A DNA stretch of 64,000 nucleotides from Bacteroidota bacterium (GCA_947479085.1 CANJYB010000006.1:1-64000), one strand, 5' to 3'. Positions 1 through 9,702 are shown, counted from the first letter of the stretch. Numbers and translations are program-made. Notes: generated by a model from the sequence alone, not told the origin.

Positions 1-791
1 GTCCATGCATAGGTGGCAGCTCCGGTTCCACTAAGAGTTACAGGAGTACCTGCACAAACGGTTGCAGAAGGGGATGCAGTGCTTCCCACAGTTGGTAAAG
101 GATTTACAGTTATTACCTGAGTTTGGGAAACATATCCGAAAGTATAAGTAATGGTAAAATTGGTAGGAACGGTAACTGATGGAGCTGTAAAAGTTGTTCC
201 CGATACGCCTGTTCCTGAAAAAGTTCCAGAGTTTCCAAAACCACCAGTACTTCCTACGGCAGCAGGTGTAGCCGTTAAACTGCGGGTTTGGCCAGAACAC
301 ATAGCCGCTGAAGAAGAGGTAAATGTCAAATTATTATTCTGACGAATAAATACATTAATAGATGATGCCCCAACAGCCGCGCAATTATATTGCCGTATAT
401 CAATTTGTGCAGAACCGGTGAAATTAGGAGTCATGAGTACAGAGGCTGCTGTAGTAGAACACTCAGGACCCATATCATCATCCCATGCATATAATGCATT
501 GCTTGGATCATAACAACTTATCTGGGTGTCAAACGGAGCACCACAGGTACTCACCGTATAACATCCACCGGCTTGTACCGGCATAAAAAAGAACATTCCT
601 GGACTATAATTTGATAGTGTATAAAATGTAGTTCCATTTACAGGTGCAAGAGTTCCTACCAAATATGGAGAACGACCGCAACTTACTCCCGATGCGGTAT
701 TAGTACCACATTGCGAATAAGACTGTTTAGAAAATAAACAAGCACTAATGAGTATAGCGCTAAAGATAAATTTTTGTAATAATTTTTTCAT
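1..791 (-). CDS. Secreted Ig-like/PKD-type surface protein (3' end outside window)
   Basis: An open frame runs from an ATG at 789-791 to the window edge, giving about 263 residues with no stop. It opens with a signal peptide (MKKLLQKFIFSAILISACLF). Cysteine-paired segments follow (CGTNTASGVSCG, CYTVSTCG), then Gly/Ser/Thr-rich beta repeats with the wording typical of Bacteroidota adhesin-like proteins (CSGQTRSLTATPAAVGSTGG, then CAGTPVTLSGTGAATYAW). Those segments resemble Ig-like/PKD modules of proteins exported by Sec and often by the type IX system. The C-terminal sorting domain, if present, lies outside the window. The frame and signal peptide are seen; the surface role is inferred. A TAnnTTTG box lies about 50 bases upstream. 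Confidence 0.8.
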   Translation of the reverse strand, partial: MKKLLQKFIFSAILISACLFSKQSYSQCGTNTASGVSCGRSPYLVGTLAPVNGTTFYTLSNYSPGMFFFMPVQAGGCYTVSTCGAPFDTQISCYDPSNALYAWDDDMGPECSTTAASVLMTPNFTGSAQIDIRQYNCAAVGASSINVFIRQNNNLTFTSSSAAMCSGQTRSLTATPAAVGSTGGFGNSGTFSGTGVSGTTFTAPSVTVPTNFTITYTFGYVSQTQVITVNPLPTVGSTASPSATVCAGTPVTLSGTGAATYAW

Positions 792-840
792 TTTTTGGTT
801 ATTTAAAAGGTTGCGTTTTTGGGTTATTATTTTCAAAGTT

Positions 841-848
841 CAAATATA
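841..848 (-). promoter_or_regulatory. -7 promoter box of the secreted protein gene
   Basis: The minus strand reads TATATTTG, a perfect match to the Bacteroidota -7 consensus TAnnTTTG, 50 bases before the start codon at 791. No convincing -33 TTTG is seen. Confidence 0.5.
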
Positions 849-967
849 AAGAAAGAATTTTAATAAGAAGAAAGATTTGACAAATATCTATTAAAACTTA
901 TTAAAAGGTTAAAACGGCATACCAGTAAATTAATTTGGCTGACTAACTATAAAAGTGGTTTAGGAAA

Positions 968-2881
968 TCAAAATTTATTGAGATAAAATACTTTAAAAGT
1001 AAAATCATATCTTAATACATCAGGGAAGTTATTGAGCGAGGTATAATACCATCTGGAGGAATCGTCCTTTACCAGATTGGATTCTGTTAAGTAGTTAAGT
1101 AGTGAGGAAATGAAATTTTTATTCCCTAAAATAAGTTGATAGTGATTAATTAATTCATTTTTTTCTATATCACTTATTTTATGGTTTTCTGAAATAGGAG
1201 TTCTTATAGAAGTAAAATGATAAACAACAATCCGTAATTCGAAACTTTCGATAAATTGAATAAATAGATTTAATAAGGAAACGGTATTTGTGTTTATTTT
1301 CTCCATACAGCTTTTCCTGAAAAAATTCATTTCCAGGGAGAAATCAAGTGTGTTGCTTTTTAATTGCTTAAAAATTTCACTTTTTACCAATCTGTATTTT
1401 CTTGTATTTATTCTGTTGTATTCATCTTCCGTGTTCCATGTTTCATTTACTCCTCTTACCCAATTAATTGTTGGGTGGTAATGGAAAATGACTCTTGCTT
1501 TTCCAAAAGCATCTGGAGCAAAACTGTTTCCTGCATTTATCCAGGTCACAATTCCGTTGGTTGCATTCTTCAGGCCTTCAGTTAAAAGTGACACAATGGA
1601 ATTGTTTTCCGAAGTAACAATCCGGACATTAAAACGAGAATTTGAAATTAAATAGAATATATCATCATAATTTGAATGATGAGTTACAATTATACATTCT
1701 ATATGTTTAGCTTCCTGAAAGAGGACAGATTCAAGAGTATGGTTCAAATGTGCCTTATTAAAATCGGTCACAGGGATAATGATTGAAAAACCCGATTCTT
1801 TTTCCTTATTAATCTCACTTAAAAAATTGAAAAGATTTAAAGAGGAATTACCAAAAGTATTGCCCGCTATTTTATATAATCCTATTTTATTTCCGAAAGA
1901 ATTTAAAGCAATATTAGTTTCCAAAGGAAATAAGTCCTTTCCGAACGAAAGAACGGGTTTGTCTCCTTGTTTGGAAGTAAGAATATACTCTTTGTTTATA
2001 GTTTCAATTTCTTTGATACCATATAAATCGACTTCATAATTATAATTACTTAGTGAAGTATTGAATTGATTTAAGGAATCCGAACTTATTTCGAACCATG
2101 CATCATATACAGATTTGGATTTGTTGAAAGCGCTGAATTGGTATTTCTTTTCTGAGGCCTGCAAAGGGACATGAAATACATTCTTAGTGGATGCATTAGT
2201 GCCGGGTTCTTCAAAATTAGTGGTTAAGGATAAACGGGGGAAAACAAAATATTTATTTGTTGAAACCAAATAATGAATAAAATGTTTTTTCCAGGAATTG
2301 TCTCCCCATTGTTTAATATAACCAGGAATGGAAGAATCATTTGTTAAATCAGGATTTTGAGTGAACCATGTTTTAAAATCCTTCCAATGTTTGCTCGTCC
2401 ACAGTTGCCCCCAGGAAGAAGCCACCTGCATAAAATAAACATCAGAACCATCGTCAATAGCTGTGAATGGATAAAAACAACTTTCAGCAACTTGATAATT
2501 ATAAAGAGAAATTCCAGCTACAGCCTCTTCATTCTTATAAAAATCTAATGCTTGTATTGCATACCGATAAAAGAAGGGAGAAACCATTAAATCATCCTCC
2601 AATACAATTATCGATTCGTATTCAGAACTTAAATCACCGCAATTCAAAATATGATTTTTTAAACCAAGATGTTCTTCTTGTACAATAATTCTTTTCTTTC
2701 CATGTTTCCATTCTATGGAATTAGCAATAGTTTCTACTTCCGAAGAAAAACTCTTATCAATACTAATAATAAGTTCTACCTGTAAAGAATCATAATGGGC
2801 ATTTTCAAGAGAATGAATTAACCTTTTTAAAGAGGCTGGCCTGTTATAGGCACTGATAACTATGGCGGGATTAGTTGTCAT
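968..2881 (-). CDS. Two-domain family 2-type glycosyltransferase, second domain degenerate
   Basis: 637 residues. The N-terminal half is a GT-A glycosyltransferase: it opens with VISAYNRPASLKRLIHSLE and carries the metal/nucleotide-binding EDDLMVSPFF near residue 95. A second GT-A-like domain begins near residue 375 (SGFSIIIPVTDFNKAHLNHT). Where family 2 enzymes normally have an Asp pair (compare WLNSDD in the glycosyltransferase at 35036), this domain reads WINAGNSFAPDAF, so it has probably lost activity. The likely job is transfer of a sugar onto a surface glycan on the cytoplasmic side of the membrane. The start overlaps the stop of the upstream dehydrogenase gene by 11 bases, so the two are translationally coupled. 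Substrate unknown. Confidence 0.85.
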   Translation of the reverse strand: MTTNPAIVISAYNRPASLKRLIHSLENAHYDSLQVELIISIDKSFSSEVETIANSIEWKHGKKRIIVQEEHLGLKNHILNCGDLSSEYESIIVLEDDLMVSPFFYRYAIQALDFYKNEEAVAGISLYNYQVAESCFYPFTAIDDGSDVYFMQVASSWGQLWTSKHWKDFKTWFTQNPDLTNDSSIPGYIKQWGDNSWKKHFIHYLVSTNKYFVFPRLSLTTNFEEPGTNASTKNVFHVPLQASEKKYQFSAFNKSKSVYDAWFEISSDSLNQFNTSLSNYNYEVDLYGIKEIETINKEYILTSKQGDKPVLSFGKDLFPLETNIALNSFGNKIGLYKIAGNTFGNSSLNLFNFLSEINKEKESGFSIIIPVTDFNKAHLNHTLESVLFQEAKHIECIIVTHHSNYDDIFYLISNSRFNVRIVTSENNSIVSLLTEGLKNATNGIVTWINAGNSFAPDAFGKARVIFHYHPTINWVRGVNETWNTEDEYNRINTRKYRLVKSEIFKQLKSNTLDFSLEMNFFRKSCMEKINTNTVSLLNLFIQFIESFELRIVVYHFTSIRTPISENHKISDIEKNELINHYQLILGNKNFISSLLNYLTESNLVKDDSSRWYYTSLNNFPDVLRYDFTFKVFYLNKF

Positions 2882-3980
2882 TAATTTGATAAATAAACAA
2901 ATCGGAGAACTTATCTATCAGCATTTTAATTACAACAGCACTTTCTTTTACGATTACTTTTTTTCCTGATTTAGCAAGTTCTACAGCCAGTTTCAGTTGC
3001 TGTGATTCTTCCAGTATATCTGTTCCTTTTTTATAAGTAACCGAATCGAATGTGATGAATTCTTCTTCTCTGAATTTTACTTTCCATTCTTCTAAAAGAA
3101 AATCATTATGTGCCTGGTTTGCTTTATCTGTCGCCTCACTGATAAGCATACTAATGTTATTGTTTTCAGCAAACTTTGTGAATGCTTTGTTATCCCTCGG
3201 AAAGCAAGGACCACCGTAACCAAATCCATACCTGAAATATTTATTTCCTATTCGTGAATCTGCACCAATTGCATCAAGAATTTTTTCAGGTTCTCCGTTC
3301 ACTTTAGTTGCAATATCTCCTATTGCATTGGCAAAGGAAATTTTAGTTGTCAAAAAACAATTGGTAGCAAGCTTCGTAATTTCAGCACTAATAAGCGACA
3401 TGCGGCAATAACGAGGAGAATTTTTACAAAGTTTGGTATATATAGTCTGAACATAATCACCTGCATCAACATTATTTTCCCCAATAAGCACCTGATCAGG
3501 AAACTGCTGGTCTTTCATAATGCTACCCTGTGCAATAAACTCAGGGTTATAAATAAGTGTGTAATTTAAATCATTTAGTTTTTTCTCTATCGAATTACAG
3601 TAACCGGGCATACAGGTACTGTTAATAATAAGATGCCTTTGAACAGTTTGTTTTCCGAGGGTTTGAAGTTGCTCAATAATAGTATCGATGTAAACATGAC
3701 TGAATTCTCCAGATGGCATAGAAGGAGTTGGAACAACTATAAATATGGCTTTAATTGTGTCATCAAGAATGTCTTTAAGATGAACAGAAGCGGTGAAATT
3801 AGTTGAACCACTAAGGTATTTACTTACCTCCGGTTCATTGGATTGGAGGGTTTTGTTATTTACTGAATCTACGTATTCTTTAGAAACATCAATTCCTAAA
3901 ACGGCATACCCACAAGCTTCCAGGTTCAATGCTAAACATATTCCTAATCTGCCAATACCAACTACTGCTATCTTTTCCAT
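2871..3980 (-). CDS. UDP-glucose/GDP-mannose dehydrogenase family protein
   Basis: 369 residues. It has an N-terminal Rossmann fold with VVGIGRLGICLALNLEACGY (GxGxxG), the central dimerisation domain, and the catalytic-cysteine motif GYGGPCFPRDNKAF near residue 250. These enzymes oxidise the C6 alcohol of a nucleotide sugar to a uronic acid with two NAD+. The C-terminal UDP-binding domain is shorter than in typical 430-450-residue members but still has the recognisable start VTYKKGTDILEES. The donor sugar cannot be told from sequence. The gene lies in a tight minus-strand glycan operon, 7 bases downstream of the 3988-5025 gene. Confidence 0.88.
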   Translation of the reverse strand: MEKIAVVGIGRLGICLALNLEACGYAVLGIDVSKEYVDSVNNKTLQSNEPEVSKYLSGSTNFTASVHLKDILDDTIKAIFIVVPTPSMPSGEFSHVYIDTIIEQLQTLGKQTVQRHLIINSTCMPGYCNSIEKKLNDLNYTLIYNPEFIAQGSIMKDQQFPDQVLIGENNVDAGDYVQTIYTKLCKNSPRYCRMSLISAEITKLATNCFLTTKISFANAIGDIATKVNGEPEKILDAIGADSRIGNKYFRYGFGYGGPCFPRDNKAFTKFAENNNISMLISEATDKANQAHNDFLLEEWKVKFREEEFITFDSVTYKKGTDILEESQQLKLAVELAKSGKKVIVKESAVVIKMLIDKFSDLFIYQINDN

Positions 3981-3987
3981 AACGTTT

Positions 3988-5025
3988 TCAGTTCAAAACA
4001 ATCTCTTCTAAAGGAACGTCCACCATGCCCCAGTTTTCCTTGTTCAAATCAAATTTTAATTTATTTTTAATCATATACAAACCAGCTTCTCTCACCGTCC
4101 ACCAATCTAACATTGGCTTTTTAGTATAGAAGTGAATCTTCTGTATTGGATTTTTAAATTCCCATCCATCATTGTGTTCTATGTGGTACACGCATTCTTC
4201 GGGAGTAAAAATAAACTGTTTTAAGTTAAAAGCAGTGGCGGCTATCAAACCCATCGAATCTATATGAATGGAATAGATTTCAAGTTCAGGATAACCCTGA
4301 ATGTCTATCCAGTTTTTTTTGCTCATCATTGTAAAATCTCCGCATGCATCCATGTCCAACTCTACCAACTTATCTTCAGGGGTAGTGGCATACAATGCTT
4401 TTGTTTTTGACAACAGCCTCAGAAAAGGGATTAACAAGCGGTATTTAAAAAGAATCCCCCTTGTATCGTAAAAGTTGGCATATAAATTATTCTTGCCATT
4501 TCTTTTTTTGATATTGTTTTTACAAAACTCGAGTTGCTTATCCACCGGCCATTCTTCCATTATACTATTAGGAATATCACATCTGTTAGCTCTGTAAAAA
4601 TGTCCTTCCTGTAAATCCTGCTTTGCAAGTCGCTCGAATATTTCATCTGAAAAAATAATATCCACATTGGTACACAATATAAAGTTCGCTTTCGCACGCC
4701 TGATTCCCACATTCTTTGCTATCATCTGAAACAAAGGAATTTGCTGTGAGAAAGCCAGTTTCTGATGAATTTCATTGGGGACAACAATGTAACGAATGCT
4801 GAGGTAATCCTTTTCTGTAACCTTTGGAAGTATCTCATTTAAGAGTTTTTCTCCTTTTATCGGGTTCCATTCCACCATCAAAAGTTCGCAGGGAAGTTTG
4901 TATTTATTGCATTGGCTTATCAATACTCGCACAAAAATCTGCATACGTTTTAGCATATCTCCACCATGATTATCATTGCGCGAAGCTGCAACAATAGATA
5001 AATAGGGATTATTGCTGTTATACAT
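3988..5025 (-). CDS. GT-A-fold glycosyltransferase-like protein
   Basis: 345 residues. The N-terminus (YLSIVAASRNDNHGGDMLKR) and the DxD-like FILCTNVDIIFSDEIFERL near residue 115 fit a GT-A glycosyltransferase fold. The protein does not have the usual family 2 spacing. The motif TNVDI is shared with the protein at 33968-34840, which suggests one family. The gene sits between a nucleotide-sugar epimerase and a dehydrogenase on the same strand (spacings 8 and 7 bases), so a role in the same glycan assembly is likely. Acceptor and donor are unknown. Confidence 0.72.
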   Translation of the reverse strand: MYNSNNPYLSIVAASRNDNHGGDMLKRMQIFVRVLISQCNKYKLPCELLMVEWNPIKGEKLLNEILPKVTEKDYLSIRYIVVPNEIHQKLAFSQQIPLFQMIAKNVGIRRAKANFILCTNVDIIFSDEIFERLAKQDLQEGHFYRANRCDIPNSIMEEWPVDKQLEFCKNNIKKRNGKNNLYANFYDTRGILFKYRLLIPFLRLLSKTKALYATTPEDKLVELDMDACGDFTMMSKKNWIDIQGYPELEIYSIHIDSMGLIAATAFNLKQFIFTPEECVYHIEHNDGWEFKNPIQKIHFYTKKPMLDWWTVREAGLYMIKNKLKFDLNKENWGMVDVPLEEIVLN

Positions 5026-5033
5026 GTAAGTAG

Positions 5034-6005
5034 TTAAAGTGATAATTTCTCAACAACAATCTGTTCGTTTATCCAATTGTAGGTCTTGGTTATCCCTTGT
5101 AATAAACTTAATTTGGGTTGCCAGTTTATAGTTTGTTGTACAAGGTCATTGTGTGAAGTTCTTCCATTAACACCCACTGGGCCTTCCACATTTTTGATGG
5201 AAATACTTTTTCCCGAAATGCGAATTATCATTTCTGCAAACTCATTCAAAGATATTTTTTCTTCCGAGCCTATGTTTACAGGACCGGTAAAGTCAGAATT
5301 CATAAGTTTGCGTATTCCATCTATACAATCGTCCACATACAAAAAGGAACGGGTTTGTTTTCCGGTACCCCATATTTCAATGGTTTTACCTGAATTTGCT
5401 TCAGCCACCTTGCGGCATAGAGCGGCAGGGGCTTTTTCCTTTCCATTATTATAAGTTCCAAAAGGTCCGTAAACGTTATGAAAACGAGCAATACGCACCT
5501 GTAAATTATAATTTCGATAAGCAGAAAGATATAAACGTTCGCTGAATAATTTTTCCCAACCGTATTCGCTGTCAGGGTCGGCAGGATAAGCAGAATCTTC
5601 ATTGCAACGGGGATTGTCAGGGTCGAGTTGATTGTATTTAGGATAGATGCAGGCAGATGAAGAGTAAAATATTTTCGGAATTTTTCTTTCCACTGCAATA
5701 TTAGTCACATTCAAATTAATGGCAGCGGAATTATGCATTACATTGAAATCATTATCTCCACTAAATAAATATCCCGCCCCACCCATATCAGCAGCTAACT
5801 GGTATATCTCCTGATAGTCAGAAGTAATGTGCTCTCTGCAAAAAAGTTCATTTCGTAAATCGCCAATAATAAAATTATCGCATGCAGATTTATTAAACTC
5901 CGGATAGTTTAAATCGATACCGGAAACATAATAGCCCTCACTTTTTAATCGGGTTACAAGATGATTGCCAATAAACCCTCCCGCTCCTAATACTAATGCC
6001 TTCAT
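5034..6005 (-). CDS. SDR-family nucleotide-sugar epimerase, GDP-mannose 3,5-epimerase-like
   Basis: 323 residues, full length for an extended SDR. It shows the Rossmann motif LGAGGFIGNHLV at residues 6-17, the segment LAADMGGAGYLFSGD, the catalytic region SSSACIYP, and the Tyr-x3-Lys pair in DSEYGWEKLFSERL. The segments RFHNVYGPFGTY and EKAPAALCRKV are hallmarks of GDP-mannose 3,5-epimerases. The reaction is expected on an NDP-sugar in the cytoplasm; GDP-mannose to GDP-L-galactose or GDP-L-gulose is the best guess. A -7 box lies 27 bases upstream, so this gene may start its own transcript reading through to 968. Confidence 0.85.
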   Translation of the reverse strand: MKALVLGAGGFIGNHLVTRLKSEGYYVSGIDLNYPEFNKSACDNFIIGDLRNELFCREHITSDYQEIYQLAADMGGAGYLFSGDNDFNVMHNSAAINLNVTNIAVERKIPKIFYSSSACIYPKYNQLDPDNPRCNEDSAYPADPDSEYGWEKLFSERLYLSAYRNYNLQVRIARFHNVYGPFGTYNNGKEKAPAALCRKVAEANSGKTIEIWGTGKQTRSFLYVDDCIDGIRKLMNSDFTGPVNIGSEEKISLNEFAEMIIRISGKSISIKNVEGPVGVNGRTSHNDLVQQTINWQPKLSLLQGITKTYNWINEQIVVEKLSL

Positions 6006-6032
6006 TATTTTAATTTAATATGTATTCGGGTA

Positions 6033-6040
6033 CAAACATA
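6033..6040 (-). promoter_or_regulatory. -7 promoter box ahead of the epimerase gene
   Basis: The minus strand reads TATGTTTG, matching TAnnTTTG. It lies in the 36-base gap between the glycosyltransferase stop at 6042 and the epimerase start at 6005, and would give an internal promoter for 6005-968. Confidence 0.4.
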
Positions 6041-6041
6041 A

Positions 6042-7157
6042 TTAAAATTTTGTATATTCAATTATGTGCCAAAGGTTTTCTATATATAATTCAAGGCTGT
6101 ATTTTTCAGCCACCACTTTAGCTGCCTTTGTTCCCATGGCAATGGCTTCATCAGGATTGGAAATTAAGAACAGCATTTTTTCCGCCATTGTATCCACATC
6201 GCCTTCTTTTACTAACAAACCTGTTTCGTTGGAAACGACATCCGGAATACCTCCATGCAGTGTTGAAATTACCGCTAACCCTGAAGACATAGCTTCCAAT
6301 ATTACCAATGGTGTTCCTTCAGAATCATTAGTTTTCGTAGTTATCGAGTGCTGAACAAAAGCAAGGGCATTTCTAAATTCACTTGCTATTTGCTCCTGGC
6401 TGAGAGCTCCTTTAAATTCAACATTTTCATTTATTCCTAAAGCAATTGCTAAGTCTTTGCATGTTTGAAGAAGTTCTCCATCACCAATCATTACCAGTTT
6501 GGCATTGGGTTCTTTTGCAACTACTTTTTCAAAAGCCCTGATGGTTAAGGTTGGACCTTTCTTTTCAACAAATCTTCCGCATGCAATGAAAGTAGGTGAA
6601 GGGGTTTTGGTTTCATTTAATCTGAAAATGGTTGTGTCAATTCCATAACATAATTTATGTAATTTATTTTCAGGGCAACCCAACTTACTTAATTGCAATT
6701 TCATATGCTCCGATACTGCAATAATCTCGGAAGCAAAAGAAAATAGTTCCTTGTAACGTTTTCCGTAAGAGCTTAAAATATCTTCACGGTAAGCATCATA
6801 TCCATGAAAATGAACAATAAGTGGTATCTTCAGTTTATTGGCAATCTTCATTATTTCAACTCCGGAGGGCCCGTATTCACAAAGAATATATTCAATCTTG
6901 TTTTTGAGGAGGTAATTTTCAATAGCTTCGTTTAAAAGTTCGGATGTATCTTTTGTTTTGTTTTTTAACAAACCAAATAATTTTGATTTATTAAAATCAA
7001 AAATGCTATGTAATGTCAAACCTTTATCAATACTATACTGTGAAGGCAAATAACCGTCAAATAAAAAATGAATTTCGGCAGGAAGTAACTTTATATGATT
7101 ATGTATAAAGGTTTCGGAATACTTATCCTTATTGGTGGATACAATGGCCAGTTTCAT
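6042..7157 (-). CDS. Family 4 (GT-B) glycosyltransferase
   Basis: 371 residues. It is a GT-B enzyme with an acceptor-binding N-terminal half (IVHFHGYDAYREDILSSYGK, similar to colanic-acid-type transferases). The C-terminal donor-binding half has the family signature: FIACGRFVEKKGPTLTIRAF, then EGTPLVILEAMSSGLAVIST, containing the E-x7-E motif. It acts on NDP-sugars and retains anomeric configuration. It overlaps the upstream UbiA-family gene by four bases (ATGA arrangement), implying coupled translation and possibly use of the lipid product of that gene. Confidence 0.88.
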   Translation of the reverse strand: MKLAIVSTNKDKYSETFIHNHIKLLPAEIHFLFDGYLPSQYSIDKGLTLHSIFDFNKSKLFGLLKNKTKDTSELLNEAIENYLLKNKIEYILCEYGPSGVEIMKIANKLKIPLIVHFHGYDAYREDILSSYGKRYKELFSFASEIIAVSEHMKLQLSKLGCPENKLHKLCYGIDTTIFRLNETKTPSPTFIACGRFVEKKGPTLTIRAFEKVVAKEPNAKLVMIGDGELLQTCKDLAIALGINENVEFKGALSQEQIASEFRNALAFVQHSITTKTNDSEGTPLVILEAMSSGLAVISTLHGGIPDVVSNETGLLVKEGDVDTMAEKMLFLISNPDEAIAMGTKAAKVVAEKYSLELYIENLWHIIEYTKF

Positions 7158-8188
7158 TTTCTGAAAATCTTCCTTAATGTTTTTAGTATATAAGATTTTA
7201 TTTCACTCTGAAAAAGAACAAAATGAAGAATCAATAAAGGGATATATAGTTTCGATTTGAGGCATAATAAAAGCAATACTAGTAGTGGAATCCATTTGAT
7301 GTATAAATCATCCAGGAAGAGATATGCCTTTTGACGATAATTCATTGTCCTGATTCTTTTTATGCTCAGGATGAATTTTGCAACCCAATATAAAACAATA
7401 AACACAATAAGGTAAGGATTGAAATAACTAATGAGAAATGCAAAACCAAGGAACAGGAAAATTTCTATAGGGATTAAATACAATTGAGCAAGGTTTATTG
7501 CTCTTTGTTCTCCGATGTTGGTTACAAAGGTATTTGTTGAAGATTGAATATCCTTTTCATAATCCTGAATCTGGTGAAAAACTATGTTTCGTATTCCGAG
7601 GAAAAATTGCCATAAGGCAAGTGATAGCAGGAATGGATTAAAAAACTGGAATGAATTTCCAATGATTAAATAGAACGTATAAGCAGCAAGAATAGCCGGA
7701 TTGAGATGTCCATACAAAGCATCAGTAATAACTCCTAAAAAACCACGTTCTTTGAAACGAAAAGGTTTGAACGAATAGAGAAAGAAAAAAACAAACTGAA
7801 GGGTTAACAGCCAGTAGCTGTATTTATTCATTGGCAAATAAAACCATGGACCAATTGATAATGCAAGAAAGAAAACAAAAAGAGCGACAATGGTAGGTAC
7901 TGAAATGGCTTGTGTGGCATTTTCTTTTTTTATGATTCCGTCTTTTTCTTTATCCCCCAGGTCGTTGGTAAGGTAACCGATGCCTGCAATGCCAATAATA
8001 ATAAGTATGGAGCAAAGTATGGGTTTTATAATGTTTCCTAGGGTGCCTTCATTTAATAACAGAACCAGGTAAGGAATGGTAATTAAAAACGGTACTTTAT
8101 ATTTCCATGGATTACTGAGTCGTAACTTTTTTGAAAAGAAAAAAAAGAAACGGTTAACCTGCCTGATTTCATTTAAAACACTCGACAT
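7154..8188 (-). CDS. UbiA-family membrane prenyltransferase
   Basis: 344 residues with many hydrophobic spans. The first Asp-rich motif is YLTNDLGDKEKDG near residue 72; the second is IQDYEKDIQSS near residue 207. These two motifs bind Mg-prenyl diphosphate in UbiA enzymes. The family includes quinone-pathway enzymes and decaprenyl-phosphate phosphoribosyltransferases. Given the sugar-modifying neighbours, a polyprenyl-phosphate acceptor is the more likely reading here than quinone synthesis, but this is inference. Its start shares bases with the stop of the SGNH hydrolase gene. Confidence 0.8.
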   Translation of the reverse strand: MSSVLNEIRQVNRFFFFFSKKLRLSNPWKYKVPFLITIPYLVLLLNEGTLGNIIKPILCSILIIIGIAGIGYLTNDLGDKEKDGIIKKENATQAISVPTIVALFVFFLALSIGPWFYLPMNKYSYWLLTLQFVFFFLYSFKPFRFKERGFLGVITDALYGHLNPAILAAYTFYLIIGNSFQFFNPFLLSLALWQFFLGIRNIVFHQIQDYEKDIQSSTNTFVTNIGEQRAINLAQLYLIPIEIFLFLGFAFLISYFNPYLIVFIVLYWVAKFILSIKRIRTMNYRQKAYLFLDDLYIKWIPLLVLLLLCLKSKLYIPLLILHFVLFQSEIKSYILKTLRKIFRK

Positions 8189-9333
8189 TATTTTCCAGGA
8201 TTCTTTTCCTTTAATAATTTAGTAAGAAAATCTGCATATTTTTGATGGCCTGCATTATTAAAATGATTGCCCAGGTTTGGCCCATCGTAATCCTTTTTTG
8301 TAATGGTAGTTGGTACAAACCAGCTAATGTCTTTAAAAACGATTGCATACTTTGTTTTTAGTTTGTCGCCCTCTTCCGATTCAAATGGTGCGGGAATTCC
8401 CACAAACAGGCAAGGAATGTTTTGATCTTTACAAACCGTTTCGATGGATTTCAAATTCTTATAGGCAATTTCATTTGCATCTACAGTATAACCCGGGTGG
8501 CTTTTCTGCCATCTTCTTTTGGCAAGAGTATGTTCTCCTGTTAAATAAACTTTTGAAAGTATAACACTGTAACTTATCAGCTTTTCAAAAAGATTTCGGC
8601 TTTTGCCTTTAAGTGTATAATGGTCAACATAAAAATTATAGGCTTCATCAGCCGAATGGAAATTATAACTCAGTTTACCTGATAAATCATTTGGAGCTAA
8701 TTCGAATATCCATTTATTATTTCTGAAAGGAAAATGCAAAGGAATTCCCGGAGTGGGAGTACGAACAAAAGATAAAATATCATTTCCGAAATAAACACAG
8801 ATCACCACCTTGTCGGGCTTAAGGTTATCCAGGTATTTTTTTACCACCAGTTCGTATTGCACAGGGTCCGTGCCAGCCACGCCAAAATTAAGTATGTTAA
8901 AGCGTCCGTCACGGTTTAGTATATCTCCAAACGAATTCTGAACGCTGTCAGGGCAACATCCTTCGACATACGAATCGCCAATTAGCATTATAATTTGTTT
9001 GCTTGAACTTTTTCTCAACGAATCCATAACCTCCGGGGTATAGTCTATTTTGCCACGGAAACCTTGTTTATTAATCACACTTCCCCATATCAGCATTTCT
9101 TTTTTAGGAATAATATGGTTGATTCCCATTTCATCACTTTCAAAACGGGCTACATAAACAGGATTGTCTTCTACTTTAAAATCATCCATCAGTGTTCCAG
9201 CTTTCATTCCGAATAAACGCAGCACAATTTCTGCAAGAATAAACAATACAAAGAAAACAGTAAGTTGAATTTTTAATCGTTGCCTGAATGTTTTCGGCAC
9301 TTTTTCTCCTGTTTTGTTTTTAAACATTACCAT
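8188..9333 (-). CDS. Membrane-anchored SGNH/GDSL hydrolase-like protein
   Basis: 381 residues with an N-terminal transmembrane helix (residues about 18-38), so the catalytic part is probably periplasmic. SGNH blocks are visible: Ser in MLIGDSYVEG, Gly in LNFGVAGTD, Asn in VYFGNDILSF, and His in LGNHFNNAGHQKY. The usual Asp three residues before the catalytic His is replaced here (LGNH instead of DGxH). Such proteins add or remove O-acyl groups on glycans. It overlaps the downstream SxtJ-like gene's frame by a few bases and belongs to the carbamoyltransferase cassette. Confidence 0.8.
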   Translation of the reverse strand: MVMFKNKTGEKVPKTFRQRLKIQLTVFFVLFILAEIVLRLFGMKAGTLMDDFKVEDNPVYVARFESDEMGINHIIPKKEMLIWGSVINKQGFRGKIDYTPEVMDSLRKSSSKQIIMLIGDSYVEGCCPDSVQNSFGDILNRDGRFNILNFGVAGTDPVQYELVVKKYLDNLKPDKVVICVYFGNDILSFVRTPTPGIPLHFPFRNNKWIFELAPNDLSGKLSYNFHSADEAYNFYVDHYTLKGKSRNLFEKLISYSVILSKVYLTGEHTLAKRRWQKSHPGYTVDANEIAYKNLKSIETVCKDQNIPCLFVGIPAPFESEEGDKLKTKYAIVFKDISWFVPTTITKKDYDGPNLGNHFNNAGHQKYADFLTKLLKEKNPGK

Positions 9334-9695
9334 AATTTTTCGAAATTTTGTTTTTTGAAGTCGCCAGAAGCATCTTTGAAGGTAGTTGTATGATTGTTTT
9401 TAATAAGTAAATAGCTATTGTTTTTAAACACTTTAGAAAACAATGAAATGGGAAATACCACAAGGTAAAACACCAAGCTGAATAAAATCGAAGGAACGAT
9501 GTAACTCAACACCTTTGCCAGTTTGGTCCAGGCAATGTGTACAAGGTTGCTGAGGTAAGCAGAGAAAAGACCAATTACGCCAATTACCAAGGCAGCATAT
9601 AAAAAGTAAACCGATTTTTTAAGAAAGTAAAAAACAACCAGACCCACCACAATGGCAAGGATGGTTTCGGGAACTTCTGTTTTTTTTGCCGACAT
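9327..9695 (-). CDS. SxtJ-like small membrane protein
   Basis: 122 residues with three hydrophobic stretches (around 12-32, 33-52 and 65-90). The pattern matches SxtJ, a membrane protein encoded next to carbamoyltransferases in saxitoxin and many surface-glycan clusters. Its biochemical role is unknown. It sits between the DUF5989 peptide gene and the SGNH hydrolase gene, the conserved order of this cassette. Confidence 0.75.
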   Translation of the reverse strand: MSAKKTEVPETILAIVVGLVVFYFLKKSVYFLYAALVIGVIGLFSAYLSNLVHIAWTKLAKVLSYIVPSILFSLVFYLVVFPISLFSKVFKNNSYLLIKNNHTTTFKDASGDFKKQNFEKLW

Positions 9696-9702
9696 TCTTA
9701 TT

